Source: Aquirhabdus sp.
GTDB taxonomy: Bacteria > Pseudomonadota > Gammaproteobacteria > Pseudomonadales > Moraxellaceae
DNA length: 8,500 nt
Direction of reading: 5' to 3'
Assembly: GCA_030150595.1 (NCBI GenBank)
Contig: JASLFQ010000018.1
Span: forward strand, 1 to 8,500
The position numbers were made by a program, and so were the translations under genes. The first letter of the stretch is position 1. The number at the start of each line of letters is the position of its first letter. The notes beneath the pieces are model-generated. The model was given only the letters and a program-made list of their open reading frames with translations, made no database searches and was not told the DNA's origin. Below, in pieces: positions 1-7,161 of the stretch.

Positions 1-398
1 TTTTGACCAAACGCCTTACAACCATGCACTACGCCCATCAGATTAATACCGATCAACCATTGCCAATCTTCGATGGGTGTATCGAGAAATCTGCCTGCGC
101 TTGCCACACCTGCGTTATTGACCAGAATATCCAACGCGCCATGTTGCGTGTGAACTCTTTCTGCGAGTTGTTGCATCGCTTGCCAATCTGATACATCCGC
201 AACCTCAAGCGTGGCGACATCTGCTTTATGAGCCAATAGCATTTTGGTTTCTTCAAGCGTTGCGCGGTTCAGATCACAAATGATTAATTTTGCGCCTAGC
301 CCTGCAAACCTAAGCGCCGTGGCACGACCAATGCCAGAACCTGCACCCGTAATCAGCGCAAGTTTGTTGTGAAAGAAATGACTGGTTTTATTTGACAT
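1..398 (-). CDS. SDR family NAD(P)-dependent oxidoreductase, 3' part outside window
   Basis: This is the N-terminal 132 residues of a classical short-chain dehydrogenase/reductase; the C-terminal part, with the YxxxK catalytic pair, lies beyond the left edge. The Rossmann fingerprint TGAGSGIG is at residues 17-24. An Asp (D42, in IICDLN) sits at the end of the second strand, where it usually favours NAD(H) over NADP(H). The NNAGV structural motif is at 94-98 and the catalytic-tetrad Asn is at about 119 (GINLMG). The ATG at 396-398 is preceded on the minus strand by AAGGA about seven bases upstream, so the start is well supported. It is divergent from thiI and probably transcribed separately. 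The substrate is unknown. The wording around INLMGVVHGCKAF is common in SDRs acting on secondary alcohols and in SDRs found near alpha/beta hydrolases, but that is only suggestive. The family call is secure; the specific function is not. Confidence 0.9.
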   Translation of the reverse strand, partial: MSNKTSHFFHNKLALITGAGSGIGRATALRFAGLGAKLIICDLNRATLEETKMLLAHKADVATLEVADVSDWQAMQQLAERVHTQHGALDILVNNAGVASAGRFLDTPIEDWQWLIGINLMGVVHGCKAFGQ

Positions 399-678
399 CA
401 CTAATCCTTTATATGATCCGCATGAAAAAGCCTTTTCGTCATGAGGTAAAATTGAACGCGGTATTTCGCCTGTTAACTACGAGCGACCATCGTGTATATT
501 GAAATGTATTGGTTAAATTTTAAGCCTGTTTGATGCCGTTCAGTGCGCCACAGGACGATTTAATACTATATACTGCGCGCCCTGCACACGCCGTCCTCAA
601 TCGTAACGCTTCAGTTTGGATCAGTTCTGAGTACGCAGTGTAAGCCCTATTTGCATACAAAAAACAGCCGCGATCACC
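399..678. other. Divergent intergenic region between SDR gene and thiI
   Basis: This 280-bp spacer carries the regulatory start regions of two divergent genes. No ORF in it looks coding. For thiI, the best promoter-like strings are a TATACT hexamer at 569-574 with no good -35 partner, and a weak pair TTGGAT (616-621) / TGTAAG (639-644) with a 17-bp spacer. Neither is convincing. No clear riboswitch (for example a TPP element) or long hairpin is visible. AGGACG at 552-557 and CGTCCT at 592-597 are inverted copies and could pair, but the loop is long. Confidence 0.5.
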
Positions 679-2145
679 ATGAAGTTTATCATTAAATTAT
701 TCCCAGAAATCACCATCAAAAGCAGATCTGTGCGGATTCGCTTTATTAAGATTCTGACTGGAAATATTCGCAATGTCTTAAAAAAAGAGTTTGATAACTT
801 AGCGATTGTACGCCATTGGGACTATATCGAAGTTCGTTCTAAGAACAAGGATGAAGGCCGTACCGATCAGATCCGTGAGGCATTGACCAGAATTCCAGGG
901 ATCCATTTCATTTTAGAAGTGGATGATCGTCCGTATACCGATATGCACAATATTTTTGAGCAAACGCTCGAAATGTACCGTGACAAACTGGCAAACAAAA
1001 CCTTTTGCGTGCGCGTTAAACGCCGTGGTGAACATGACTTTACTTCTATGGATGTGCAGCGCTATGTCGGTGGTGCTTTAAGTCAACATTTTGAAACAGC
1101 GAAAGTAAAACTGTCCAATCCACAGGTGACCGTGCATTTGGAAATCGAAGATGATCGTCTACTACTGATTAAAGGGCGCTATAAAGGCTTAGGCGGCTAT
1201 CCCATCAGTACTCAGGAAGATGTGTTGTCTCTGATTTCTGGTGGCTTTGACTCAGGTGTTTCTAGTTATATGCTGATGCGCCGTGGTTGCCGTGTTCATT
1301 ATTGCTTCTTTAATCTCGGCGGTTCAGCGCATGAAATCGGTGTCAAACAGGTCGCTCATTATCTGTGGAATCGTTTTGGTCGCTCGCATCACGTGTATTT
1401 GGTGACGGTTGATTTTGCCCCAGTCGTTGGTGAAATCCTTGAAAAAGTAGATGATGGTCAGATGGGCGTTATCCTAAAACGGATGATGATACGAGCTGCG
1501 TCTAAAATCGCCGAACGTTACGACATACAAGCATTGGTGACTGGCGAAGCGTTGGGGCAAGTCTCCAGCCAGACATTGACGAATCTGCGTTTGATCGACA
1601 ACGTGAGTGATACACTGATCTTGCGACCACTGATTTCACACGATAAAGAGCACATCATCGACATGGCTCGTGAAATTGGCACCGAAGATTTCGCCAAGAC
1701 CATGCCTGAATATTGCGGCGTGATTTCGAAAAGCCCAACCATAAAAGCGGTGAAATCGAAGATTGAAGCTGAAGAAGAAAACTTCAATTTTGAAATCCTT
1801 GACCGTGTTGTCGCTGAATCAAGAAGCATGGATATCCGTAAGATTGCTCAGCAAACTCAGGATCAAGTTGTTGAAGTTGAAACTGTTGATGCACTGAACG
1901 GTGACGAAGTGGTACTTGATATTCGCTCAAACGACGAGCAAGAAGAAAAGCCTCTGGTCATTGAAGGCTTTGAAGTAAAGAGCTTACCGTTCTATAAACT
2001 ATCTACCCAATTTGGTGATCTCGATCAAAGCCGCACCTACCTACTCTACTGCGAACGCGGCGTGATGAGCCGCTTGCAGGCGTTGTATCTGAAGGAACAA
2101 GGCTACAACAACGTGAAGGTACATCGCCCGCAATCGGCTCACTGA
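679..2145 (+). CDS. thiI: tRNA 4-thiouridine synthetase / thiazole sulfurtransferase ThiI
   Basis: A cytoplasmic enzyme that adenylates U8 of tRNA and inserts sulfur received from the cysteine desulfurase IscS, giving the near-UV sensor 4-thiouridine. In enterobacteria it also passes sulfur to ThiS for thiazole (thiamine) synthesis. The 488 residues match the long E. coli-type form. They comprise an N-terminal ferredoxin-like and THUMP region (about 1-170), a PP-loop ATPase domain with the signature SGGFDSG (187-193), and a C-terminal rhodanese domain (about 405-483). Both sulfur-handling cysteines are present: C346 in [12 protein letters not shown] and the rhodanese persulfide Cys C458 in YCERGVMSR. 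The start is fixed by homology ([11 protein letters not shown] is the conserved N-terminus), although no good Shine-Dalgarno precedes it, which suggests modest or leader-dependent translation. It is a lone gene, convergent with curA. Confidence 0.97.
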   Translation: MKFIIKLFPEITIKSRSVRIRFIKILTGNIRNVLKKEFDNLAIVRHWDYIEVRSKNKDEGRTDQIREALTRIPGIHFILEVDDRPYTDMHNIFEQTLEMYRDKLANKTFCVRVKRRGEHDFTSMDVQRYVGGALSQHFETAKVKLSNPQVTVHLEIEDDRLLLIKGRYKGLGGYPISTQEDVLSLISGGFDSGVSSYMLMRRGCRVHYCFFNLGGSAHEIGVKQVAHYLWNRFGRSHHVYLVTVDFAPVVGEILEKVDDGQMGVILKRMMIRAASKIAERYDIQALVTGEALGQVSSQTLTNLRLIDNVSDTLILRPLISHDKEHIIDMAREIGTEDFAKTMPEYCGVISKSPTIKAVKSKIEAEEENFNFEILDRVVAESRSMDIRKIAQQTQDQVVEVETVDALNGDEVVLDIRSNDEQEEKPLVIEGFEVKSLPFYKLSTQFGDLDQSRTYLLYCERGVMSRLQALYLKEQGYNNVKVHRPQSAH

Positions 2146-2163
2146 TTGCCATCTTGAATTCGT

Positions 2164-2192
2164 GCAGTGATCGCAAACCTAATGATCACTGC
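2164..2192 (+). terminator. Stem-loop between convergent thiI and curA, likely thiI terminator
   Basis: GCAGTGATC (2164-2172) and GATCACTGC (2184-2192) form a perfect 9-bp stem around an 11-base loop, starting 18 bases after the thiI stop. The plus-strand tail TGATTCTTTTC is only moderately T-rich. On the minus strand there is no T tract after the stem, so it favours thiI transcripts but could also slow transcription from the opposite side. The stem ends 13 bases before the curA stop codon. Confidence 0.6.
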
Positions 2193-2205
2193 TGATTCTT
2201 TTCAG

Positions 2206-3249
2206 TTACTTGAAATCATCAATAGCGACGCGAACCAATAGTTTTCCGAAGTTTTTACCTTCGAGTAAACCAATAAATGCTTCGGGTGCATTTTCTAGTC
2301 CATCCACAACGTCTTCGCGAAACTTAATCTCACCCGCATTCAACCAAACACTCATTTGCGCCAGAAATTCGTTATAGCGCGAACCATAGTCATCAAAAAT
2401 AATGAAGCCTTGCATCTTGATTCGTTTAGTCAGCAAAGTCCGTGGTAACAATGAAGAGCGATCTGGGCCAGCTTTTGCGGCCGTGTCATTGTAATTTGCG
2501 ATCAAGCCACACAAAGGCACACGAGCGCGTACATTGAGTAGCGGCAAAACCGCATCGAATACTGCTCCACCAACATTTTCAAAATAAACATCGATCCCTT
2601 TTGGACAAGCCGCTTTGAGCTGCTCAGCAAGATCAGGACTGTAATGATCTATACACGCATCGAAGCCCAATTCTTCGACCACATAGTGACATTTTTCTGC
2701 GCCACCAGCGATACCAACTGCACGACAGCCTTTGAGCTTCGCAACTTGGCCAACCACAGAACCGACCGCGCCACTGGCAGCAGCCACCACAACCGTTTCA
2801 CCTGCTTGAGGATTGCCAATATCCATCAATCCCATATATCCCGTAAAACCCGGCATTCCCAATACGCCCAGCGCCAGCGATGGTTGTGGCATTGCAGAGT
2901 TCAATTTAAACAACTCTTTTCCATCCAAGACCGCAAAACGCTGCCAGCCTCCAGAAGCCAATACCAAGTCTCCGACTTGATATAAAGGATTCTTAGAATC
3001 CACCACACGTGAAACCGTTCCACCGACCATCACGCCGCCTACTTCAACAGGCGCTGCATAGGACGGCGCATCGCTCATCCGACCACGCATATAAGGATCA
3101 AGCGAAAGATAAAGCGTTTTCAGCAAAACCTGTCCGTCAGACAGATCAGGAATAGTTGTTTCGACGATTGAAAAATTGTCAGGTTTTGGCGCACCGACTG
3201 GACGTGATGCGAGCAGGACTTGTTGATTGGTTTTATTAGGCTGAGACAT
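2206..3249 (-). CDS. curA: NADPH-dependent enone/curcumin reductase (MDR family)
   Basis: A 347-residue zinc-independent medium-chain dehydrogenase/reductase of the leukotriene B4 12-hydroxydehydrogenase / curcumin reductase group. It is collinear with E. coli CurA (YncB, about 345 aa), which uses NADPH to reduce the C=C bond of curcumin and other enones. Signature segments are LASRPVGAP (13-21), YLSLDPYMRGRMSD (47-60), GGVMVGGTVSRVV (71-83), GVLGMPGFTGYMGLMDIG (128-145), the nucleotide-binding loop AASGAVGSVVG (157-167), the NADPH-phosphate region GGAEKC (182-187), ENVGG (224-228) and the C-terminal GLENAPEAFIGLLEGKNFGK (317-336). No zinc-ligand cysteine cluster is seen, as expected. The ATG is preceded by AAGGA about eight bases upstream on the minus strand. 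It is monocistronic and divergent from the SDR gene at 3587. Likely roles are detoxification of reactive enones or quinone-like compounds; the physiological substrate is unknown. Confidence 0.93.
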   Translation of the reverse strand: MSQPNKTNQQVLLASRPVGAPKPDNFSIVETTIPDLSDGQVLLKTLYLSLDPYMRGRMSDAPSYAAPVEVGGVMVGGTVSRVVDSKNPLYQVGDLVLASGGWQRFAVLDGKELFKLNSAMPQPSLALGVLGMPGFTGYMGLMDIGNPQAGETVVVAAASGAVGSVVGQVAKLKGCRAVGIAGGAEKCHYVVEELGFDACIDHYSPDLAEQLKAACPKGIDVYFENVGGAVFDAVLPLLNVRARVPLCGLIANYNDTAAKAGPDRSSLLPRTLLTKRIKMQGFIIFDDYGSRYNEFLAQMSVWLNAGEIKFREDVVDGLENAPEAFIGLLEGKNFGKLLVRVAIDDFK

Positions 3250-3586
3250 AAAAATATTCCTTTTTTAAATCAGCATTAAATATCGTATTTTTCGGTTGTT
3301 TATCCTGAAACAGATCTGATGACAGTTTAATAATTCCATGAGATTACCGCGATTTTTACTTCACTTAAGAGAGAAGCATTTTTTTAAATCATTCAAGTTC
3401 CTGTAGTAAGCATTCTTTTCAGTAGAACATCAAGGATAACGACGTAATTCTGAGCGCCCAATGTGTAAATAATGATGATCAGGCTCATACGACATTTCCG
3501 TGAAATTGCAGAAATCGCTTCGGAAATATTAGCCTGACAGCGTGTATGATTGTATTGAAATAAAGTTTTCTACTTGAGCATAAAAA
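3250..3586. other. Divergent intergenic region between curA and the SDR operon
   Basis: This 337-bp, AT-rich spacer has no credible ORF. It holds the control regions of curA (leftward) and the SDR operon (rightward). The curA side has only its Shine-Dalgarno (AAGGA) and no strong promoter. On the rightward side the best -10 candidate is TATGAT at 3545-3550, about 40 bases before the SDR start, without a good -35. A nested inverted repeat lies at 3479-3537 and is listed separately. A partial match to the Fur consensus overlaps its left arm at 3468-3486. Confidence 0.55.
3479..3537. repeat. Nested inverted repeat upstream of the SDR operon
   Basis: Two perfect 7-bp inverted repeats are nested. 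The outer arms are TCAGGCT (3479-3485) and AGCCTGA (3531-3537). The inner arms are ATTTCCG (3494-3500) and CGGAAAT (3521-3527). Between the stems the left side has 8 unpaired bases and the right side 3, and the apical loop is 20 bases. The motif GAAAT is repeated three times, at 3502, 3511 and 3523. It could act as a composite operator or as a structured RNA leader, depending on where transcription starts. It has no T tract, so it is not a simple terminator. Its function is not known. Confidence 0.5.
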
Positions 3587-4513
3587 ATGACCGCTTGGAA
3601 CATTCAAGATATTCCTTCGCAAGTTGGCAAACGCGTCATTATAACGGGTGCAACTGGCGGTTTAGGTTTTGAAACTGCGCTCGCCCTTGCAGGTGCTGGC
3701 GCTGAAGTCATACTCACAGGTCGTAATACAGCGAAAGGGCAAGTGGCTCTCGACAAGATTCGCGATCAATATCCTACAGCCAATATTCGCTACGAAAATC
3801 TAGATTTGGCAAGTTTGGCTTCTATTACTGACTTTGTGAATCGTTTTTCGCATGAGTTTGACTCACTCGATACGCTCATCAACAACGCAGGTGTCATGGG
3901 ATTTCCAACGAGACAAACTACCGCAGATGGTTTTGAAGCACAGTTGGGGACAAATTATTTAGGACATTTTGCATTAACTGCACAGTTATTACCTTTACTG
4001 CGAAAAGCTGAGCAACCTCGTGTTGTCAGTATCAGTAGTCTAGTTCATAAATTGGGAGCGATTCGCTTTGAAGATTTGCAAGCCGAGCGCCGTTATCAAC
4101 CCAATGCCGCATATAATCAGTCGAAACTTGCCATGCTCATGTTTGCTTTTGAATTACAACGTCGCAGCGATGCGGGTGGTTGGGGCTTAATGAGCAATGC
4201 GGCACATCCAGGTCTAGCAACAACCGATTTGATCGCCAATGGCTCAGGTTTGGATAGCTTTGCAGTAAAAAGTTATTTACTCATTAAGCCTTTTATAAGT
4301 CATTCCGCTGCCGATGGCGCATTACCTACTCTCTTTGCAGCCACTTCGCTGGATGCTAAAGATACAGGTTATTATGGCCCCAAAGGTTTTGCTGAAACGA
4401 AAGGATCAGTCGGAAATGCAAACGTTGCACGGCGAGCCAACGATCTCGCTGCGGCAAAAAGGTTATGGGAAATCTCTGAACAACTCACTGGCGCAAAATG
4501 GCCGACGACATAA
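3587..4513 (+). CDS. SDR family oxidoreductase, retinol-dehydrogenase-like
   Basis: A 308-residue short-chain dehydrogenase/reductase of the extended-loop type often annotated as retinol dehydrogenase-like or WW-domain-oxidoreductase-like. The cofactor motif TGATGGLG is at 20-27, followed by TGRN (44-47), whose Arg at the end of strand two favours NADP(H). The NNAG motif is at 99-102 and the tetrad Asn at about 123 (NYLGHF). The catalytic Ser lies in SISSLVH (148-154), with Y176 and K180 in YNQSK and HPG at 207-209, so the whole catalytic set is intact. At about 308 aa it is longer than the 250-aa core, the extra length being at the C-terminus, as is usual for this subgroup. The start lacks a clear Shine-Dalgarno (only GAG about nine bases upstream), but the ORF begins a normal distance before the first strand. 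It is the first gene of an operon whose second gene starts 12 bases after its stop. The substrate cannot be predicted. Confidence 0.9.
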   Translation: MTAWNIQDIPSQVGKRVIITGATGGLGFETALALAGAGAEVILTGRNTAKGQVALDKIRDQYPTANIRYENLDLASLASITDFVNRFSHEFDSLDTLINNAGVMGFPTRQTTADGFEAQLGTNYLGHFALTAQLLPLLRKAEQPRVVSISSLVHKLGAIRFEDLQAERRYQPNAAYNQSKLAMLMFAFELQRRSDAGGWGLMSNAAHPGLATTDLIANGSGLDSFAVKSYLLIKPFISHSAADGALPTLFAATSLDAKDTGYYGPKGFAETKGSVGNANVARRANDLAAAKRLWEISEQLTGAKWPTT

Positions 4514-4525
4514 AAGGAAAAATAT

Positions 4526-5191
4526 ATGAACGTTTTAATTTTTGGTGCAACTGGCATGGTTGGTCAGGGTGTCTTGCGTGAATGCCTGAACGCATCTGAT
4601 GTTGAATTTGTAGAAACCATTGGTCGGACAGCGACTGGCGCTCAGCATCCAAAGCTCCGTGAAATTGTCCATTCAAATCTGTTGGATTACAGCACAATTG
4701 AGGCGGATCTGAAAAACTTTGATGCATGTTTTTTCTGTCTTGGCGTGTCGTCAGCAGGAATGACGGAAGAACAATATAGTCATTTGACTTACGATATTAC
4801 TCTCGCCGCAGCTCAGGTTCTTGCTCGATTAAATCCACAGATGACTTTTACTTATGTCTCTGGTGCAGGCACTGACAGTACTGAAAAAGGTCGTACGATG
4901 TGGGCACGCGTGAAAGGAAAAACTGAAAACGCCCTACTTCGTTTACCGTTTAAAGGCGTCTATTTATTCCGACCTGGAATCATTCAACCGTTGAATGGCG
5001 CGCGCTCTAAAACAGCTTCTTATCGCTGGTTCTATTTTATAGCGACACCACTACTTCCATTATTACGTGCGATCATGCCTAAAATGATTCTAACAACTGA
5101 AAGTGTTGGGCAAGCCATGCTGAACGCAGCCAGAACTGGCGCACCGAAAAACGTGCTTGAAGTGATTGATATCATCGCGCTCAGTAAGTAG
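4526..5191 (+). CDS. Atypical SDR / NAD-dependent epimerase-like NAD(P)-binding protein
   Basis: A 221-residue single-domain NAD(P)-binding Rossmann protein. The glycine motif FGATGMVGQGV is at 6-16, the conserved strand CFFCLGVSSAGM at 68-79, and YVSGAGTDS at 110-118. WARVKGKTENALL (126-138) occupies the place of the usual YxxxK helix: the Lys is kept but the Tyr is replaced by Trp, as is common in atypical SDRs. FRPGIIQPL (148-156) closes the substrate side, and a hydrophobic stretch at about 168-190 may touch the membrane or a partner. The length is normal for this bacterial family, generally annotated as epimerase or NAD(P)H-binding protein, whose reaction is unproven. A good AAGGAA Shine-Dalgarno sits seven bases before the ATG, overlapping the end of the preceding SDR gene, so the two are co-transcribed and probably coupled. 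It may work on the product of the SDR or act as a quinone-reductase-like or regulatory protein; this is inference. Confidence 0.88.
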   Translation: MNVLIFGATGMVGQGVLRECLNASDVEFVETIGRTATGAQHPKLREIVHSNLLDYSTIEADLKNFDACFFCLGVSSAGMTEEQYSHLTYDITLAAAQVLARLNPQMTFTYVSGAGTDSTEKGRTMWARVKGKTENALLRLPFKGVYLFRPGIIQPLNGARSKTASYRWFYFIATPLLPLLRAIMPKMILTTESVGQAMLNAARTGAPKNVLEVIDIIALSK

Positions 5192-5197
5192 TCCTTC

Positions 5198-5229
5198 AGA
5201 TGCCGTGTGGCTTAAAAAACACGGCATCT
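5198..5229. terminator. Stem-loop between convergent epimerase-like gene and lipoprotein gene
   Basis: Positions 5198-5208 (AGATGCCGTGT) and 5219-5229 (ACACGGCATCT) form a perfect 11-bp, GC-rich stem around a 10-base loop that contains five adenines. It begins seven bases after the stop at 5191 and ends 17 bases before the lipoprotein stop, so it is placed to end both convergent transcripts. Neither strand has a proper T tract after the stem, so it may act as a 3' stabilising hairpin as much as an intrinsic terminator. Confidence 0.6.
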
Positions 5230-5246
5230 TGAACTCTCAAACACTC

Positions 5247-6797
5247 TTACTTAGCCGCATCTGCAACGCGACGAAGGACGTGGCATTTTTCACCTGACTC
5301 ATCAAAGCACATTTGTGCAGTCTTTTTATCCTCATTAAACTGAAGAAAAACCGTACTGACATCACCATGTGGCGTAATGTGGCCAGAACAATCTTTTAGA
5401 CCATTGTTGTTGATAATTCGATCAACCAATTTATAGAAACCTTTATCACTCGGCGTTGCTGAGAGTGTATAAAAACTCGAAGAAACTTCATTAGCGCTAG
5501 TGACTAATGTATTGTAATTGCTCGTAACATAGTAAGTTTCAGTGCAATGATTTGGTAAATCAAGCTTCCACGTTCCAACAAATAGATTTGGTTTTATCGT
5601 AAACGGTGTCTTACCTACAGACGGTGTTGCTAGCTCTGTCCCTGTTAGAGGTGCATTTTTATGTTTATCTGCTGCCGCCTTGATCATATCAACCATCGTG
5701 CCCTTAGTGCTTTCAGACAGTAAAACTGTATTTGATGCTGAAGGTACAAAGTTGATTCGTGCAGATCCATACTCACTATAATTCGTCAGCGTATTGAATC
5801 CCATTTTAAAGTTATGCATGGATTTAGCATCTACATCAAAGACTGCATCGGAACTGCTTTGCAGTAAACGCCCCGCTCTATCTAGTAGATAGACTTTATG
5901 AAGGGTTCCATTAATCTTGAATGGAGATGGAGCGCCACTCGGTAATCCGTAATTTGTTCCCATTGCAGAAATAATATCAATAAAACCATCGATCGCTGCA
6001 TCGCTACTCGCTTTTGCAGAAGTAGACTCACCATTTGTAGTTTCAGGTTTCTTTTTAATCGCTGCTAAGAACTCTGCGCGATGAATATCAAACATGGCTC
6101 GATTGATATTCATCAGCTCTTCATACGATGCAGAGAACTCGATTTTTCTGACTCCGCCTTGTGCAAGATCAGCAGAATTAAGTGGCAAATCATGGAACAT
6201 CCGAGGATCAAACTGACGCGAACTATCGAGCGAAATATCCTCAGACCAGCGATATAGTTTCTTAAAATCAATACGTTTCGTAATCGGTTCAATGCTAAAT
6301 TGACTGTATTTACCATCACTGTCTGTATTCACCAGAAAAGGTGACAATGCTGATAAATCGACATATCCCTGAGAATTAGCCAAATCAAACATCATCGGTA
6401 TGCGAATATAAGCGCCAGCATTCACCGCTTTATAAGTCATGCTTGGTGTCACTTCAAACTGCTGATGTTTCAGATCAATAACGCCATCAAAAGCAAATTC
6501 ATTGCGCGCAGAAAAGATTTCAAACCACTTTGAAAACTCTTTTCTATCTAATAATTTAGTATCAGCTGTAGACGTTGAATTGGCTGCTGCCGTTCCATTT
6601 GGTGAATCAGGAAAATTGAGTTCAGTAAGATGCATTGTGCTATGCACACGGTAGCTTGGCTGCTGATATAACTCAGCCAGACTATGCGTCACGGCATCAT
6701 TGGCAGGTAACGCCGTTAATTGTGGAGTCGTCACACAACCACTCATCCCCGTTGCAATCGCAATACTGGCGCCAAGTAATAAAAATTTACGCATCAT
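5247..6797 (-). CDS. Uncharacterised lipoprotein, two-part, C-terminal four-Cys domain
   Basis: I do not recognise this family by function. From the ATG at 6795-6797 the product is 516 residues. It has a lipoprotein signal: MMRK, a hydrophobic stretch LLLGASIAIA, and a lipobox MSGC with the lipidated Cys at residue 21. The +2 residue is Val, not Asp, which predicts outer-membrane sorting. The mature N-terminal two-thirds (about 40-380) alternates short polar and hydrophobic strands, with a Ser/Thr/Asn-rich linker near 68-80 and a Lys/Ser/Ala-rich linker near 245-270. It may be a beta-rich lipid-binding type fold, which is inference. The last ~115 residues form a distinct domain starting at GTWKL (408-412), with the lipoprotein's only other cysteines (418, 470, 497, 505), probably two disulfides. 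The ORF can be extended to 6872, but this adds a poor N-terminus. The chosen start has GGAA eight bases upstream and sits downstream of a promoter candidate. It is a lone gene, divergent from yqjI. Confidence 0.8.
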   Translation of the reverse strand: MMRKFLLLGASIAIATGMSGCVTTPQLTALPANDAVTHSLAELYQQPSYRVHSTMHLTELNFPDSPNGTAAANSTSTADTKLLDRKEFSKWFEIFSARNEFAFDGVIDLKHQQFEVTPSMTYKAVNAGAYIRIPMMFDLANSQGYVDLSALSPFLVNTDSDGKYSQFSIEPITKRIDFKKLYRWSEDISLDSSRQFDPRMFHDLPLNSADLAQGGVRKIEFSASYEELMNINRAMFDIHRAEFLAAIKKKPETTNGESTSAKASSDAAIDGFIDIISAMGTNYGLPSGAPSPFKINGTLHKVYLLDRAGRLLQSSSDAVFDVDAKSMHNFKMGFNTLTNYSEYGSARINFVPSASNTVLLSESTKGTMVDMIKAAADKHKNAPLTGTELATPSVGKTPFTIKPNLFVGTWKLDLPNHCTETYYVTSNYNTLVTSANEVSSSFYTLSATPSDKGFYKLVDRIINNNGLKDCSGHITPHGDVSTVFLQFNEDKKTAQMCFDESGEKCHVLRRVADAAK

Positions 6798-6874
6798 TTT
6801 TTTATTTCCAATAATAGTTGTAATAAATGCTGTCATGCATTGTATGAGGCTAACAATACTAAACGATGACATTA

Positions 6875-6903
6875 ATTATCTGATAACACGATGATTATGT
6901 CGT
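6875..6903 (-). promoter_or_regulatory. Candidate promoter of the lipoprotein gene
   Basis: Read on the minus strand, a -35-like ACGACA (6898-6903) and a -10-like GATAAT (6875-6880) are separated by 17 bp. The -10 falls within the small palindrome TTATC-T-GATAA (6876-6886). Transcription would begin near 6868, giving a leader of about 70 bases before the ATG at 6797 and excluding the longer start at 6872. The -35 matches only four of six consensus bases. Confidence 0.35.
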
Positions 6904-7113
6904 CTTCCATGTGATCACTGCAAGAGCTTTGCTCTAATAATTTTTGACAATAAAAATTAGTAAATTGAAGGCTAAATTTGACTATTAGATTTTTTATGAA
7001 TCGCTAAATATCTATTCATTATGAATTTTATAATCGTAAAACTAGCTATGCCGTTCTTCAAAGACTCTCTGATCTTCTATCAAAATATTGAACAATATTT
7101 ATTCATTTTTAAT
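6904..7113. other. AT-rich intergenic stretch upstream of yqjI
   Basis: The space between the lipoprotein gene and yqjI is markedly richer in A and T than the flanking genes, and no ORF in it looks coding. It contains TTGAC strings at 6944 and 6978 without matching -10 boxes. It also has a short hairpin AGAGC-TTT-GCTCT (6923-6935) and a TTCAT-T-ATGAA palindrome (7015-7025). No recognised RNA element was found. It may be a binding zone for nucleoid proteins, but that is only inferred from composition. Confidence 0.45.
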
Positions 7114-7142
7114 TTGACAAACTATCTTAAGATATATATCTT
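7114..7142 (+). promoter_or_regulatory. Promoter of the yqjI-yqjH operon
   Basis: A perfect consensus -35 TTGACA at 7114-7119 is followed after 17 bp by TATCTT (7137-7142) as -10, or after 15 bp by TATATC (7135-7140). Transcription should start near 7149, about 30 bases before the yqjI ATG. The -10 hexamer is itself a copy of the half-site of the operator array, so binding of the repressor and of RNA polymerase would exclude each other. Confidence 0.7.
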
Positions 7143-7161
7143 GCAACATATCTTAAGATAT
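7123..7161. promoter_or_regulatory. Operator array of TATCTT/AAGATA half-sites, probable YqjI autoregulatory site
   Basis: A perfect 12-bp palindrome TATCTTAAGATA occurs at 7123-7134 and again at 7149-7160, the second extending to 14 bp (7148-7161). The 17 bases beginning at 7123 are repeated exactly at 7149, a 26-bp period. A third perfect palindrome, AAGATATATATCTT (7129-7142), shares a half-site with the first. In all there are five half-sites, covering the promoter spacer, the -10 and the predicted start of transcription. The position just ahead of a PadR/YqjI repressor gene makes autoregulation the natural reading. That YqjI is the binder is inference from location. Confidence 0.75.

Noticed and set aside
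1518..1829. 103-codon minus-strand ORF inside thiI
   Set aside because: It is antisense to the strongly conserved PP-loop domain and has no recognisable protein features; a shadow of thiI.
4314..4529. 71-codon ORF overlapping the SDR end and epimerase-like start
   Set aside because: It is out of frame with two well-supported genes and lacks a start signal.
6700..6894. 64-codon plus-strand ORF with a hydrophobic middle
   Set aside because: It is the complement of the lipoprotein signal peptide, whose hydrophobic codons read as hydrophobic on the other strand; no ribosome site.
2183..6921. The decamer TGATCACTGC occurs at both 2183-2192 and 6912-6921
   Set aside because: One copy is explained as a terminator arm; a single shared 10-mer containing the palindrome TGATCA is weak evidence for a repeat family.
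6923..6935. Hairpin AGAGC-TTT-GCTCT followed by a T run, as a terminator
   Set aside because: The stem is only 5 bp, the T run starts several bases after it, and no plus-strand gene ends upstream.
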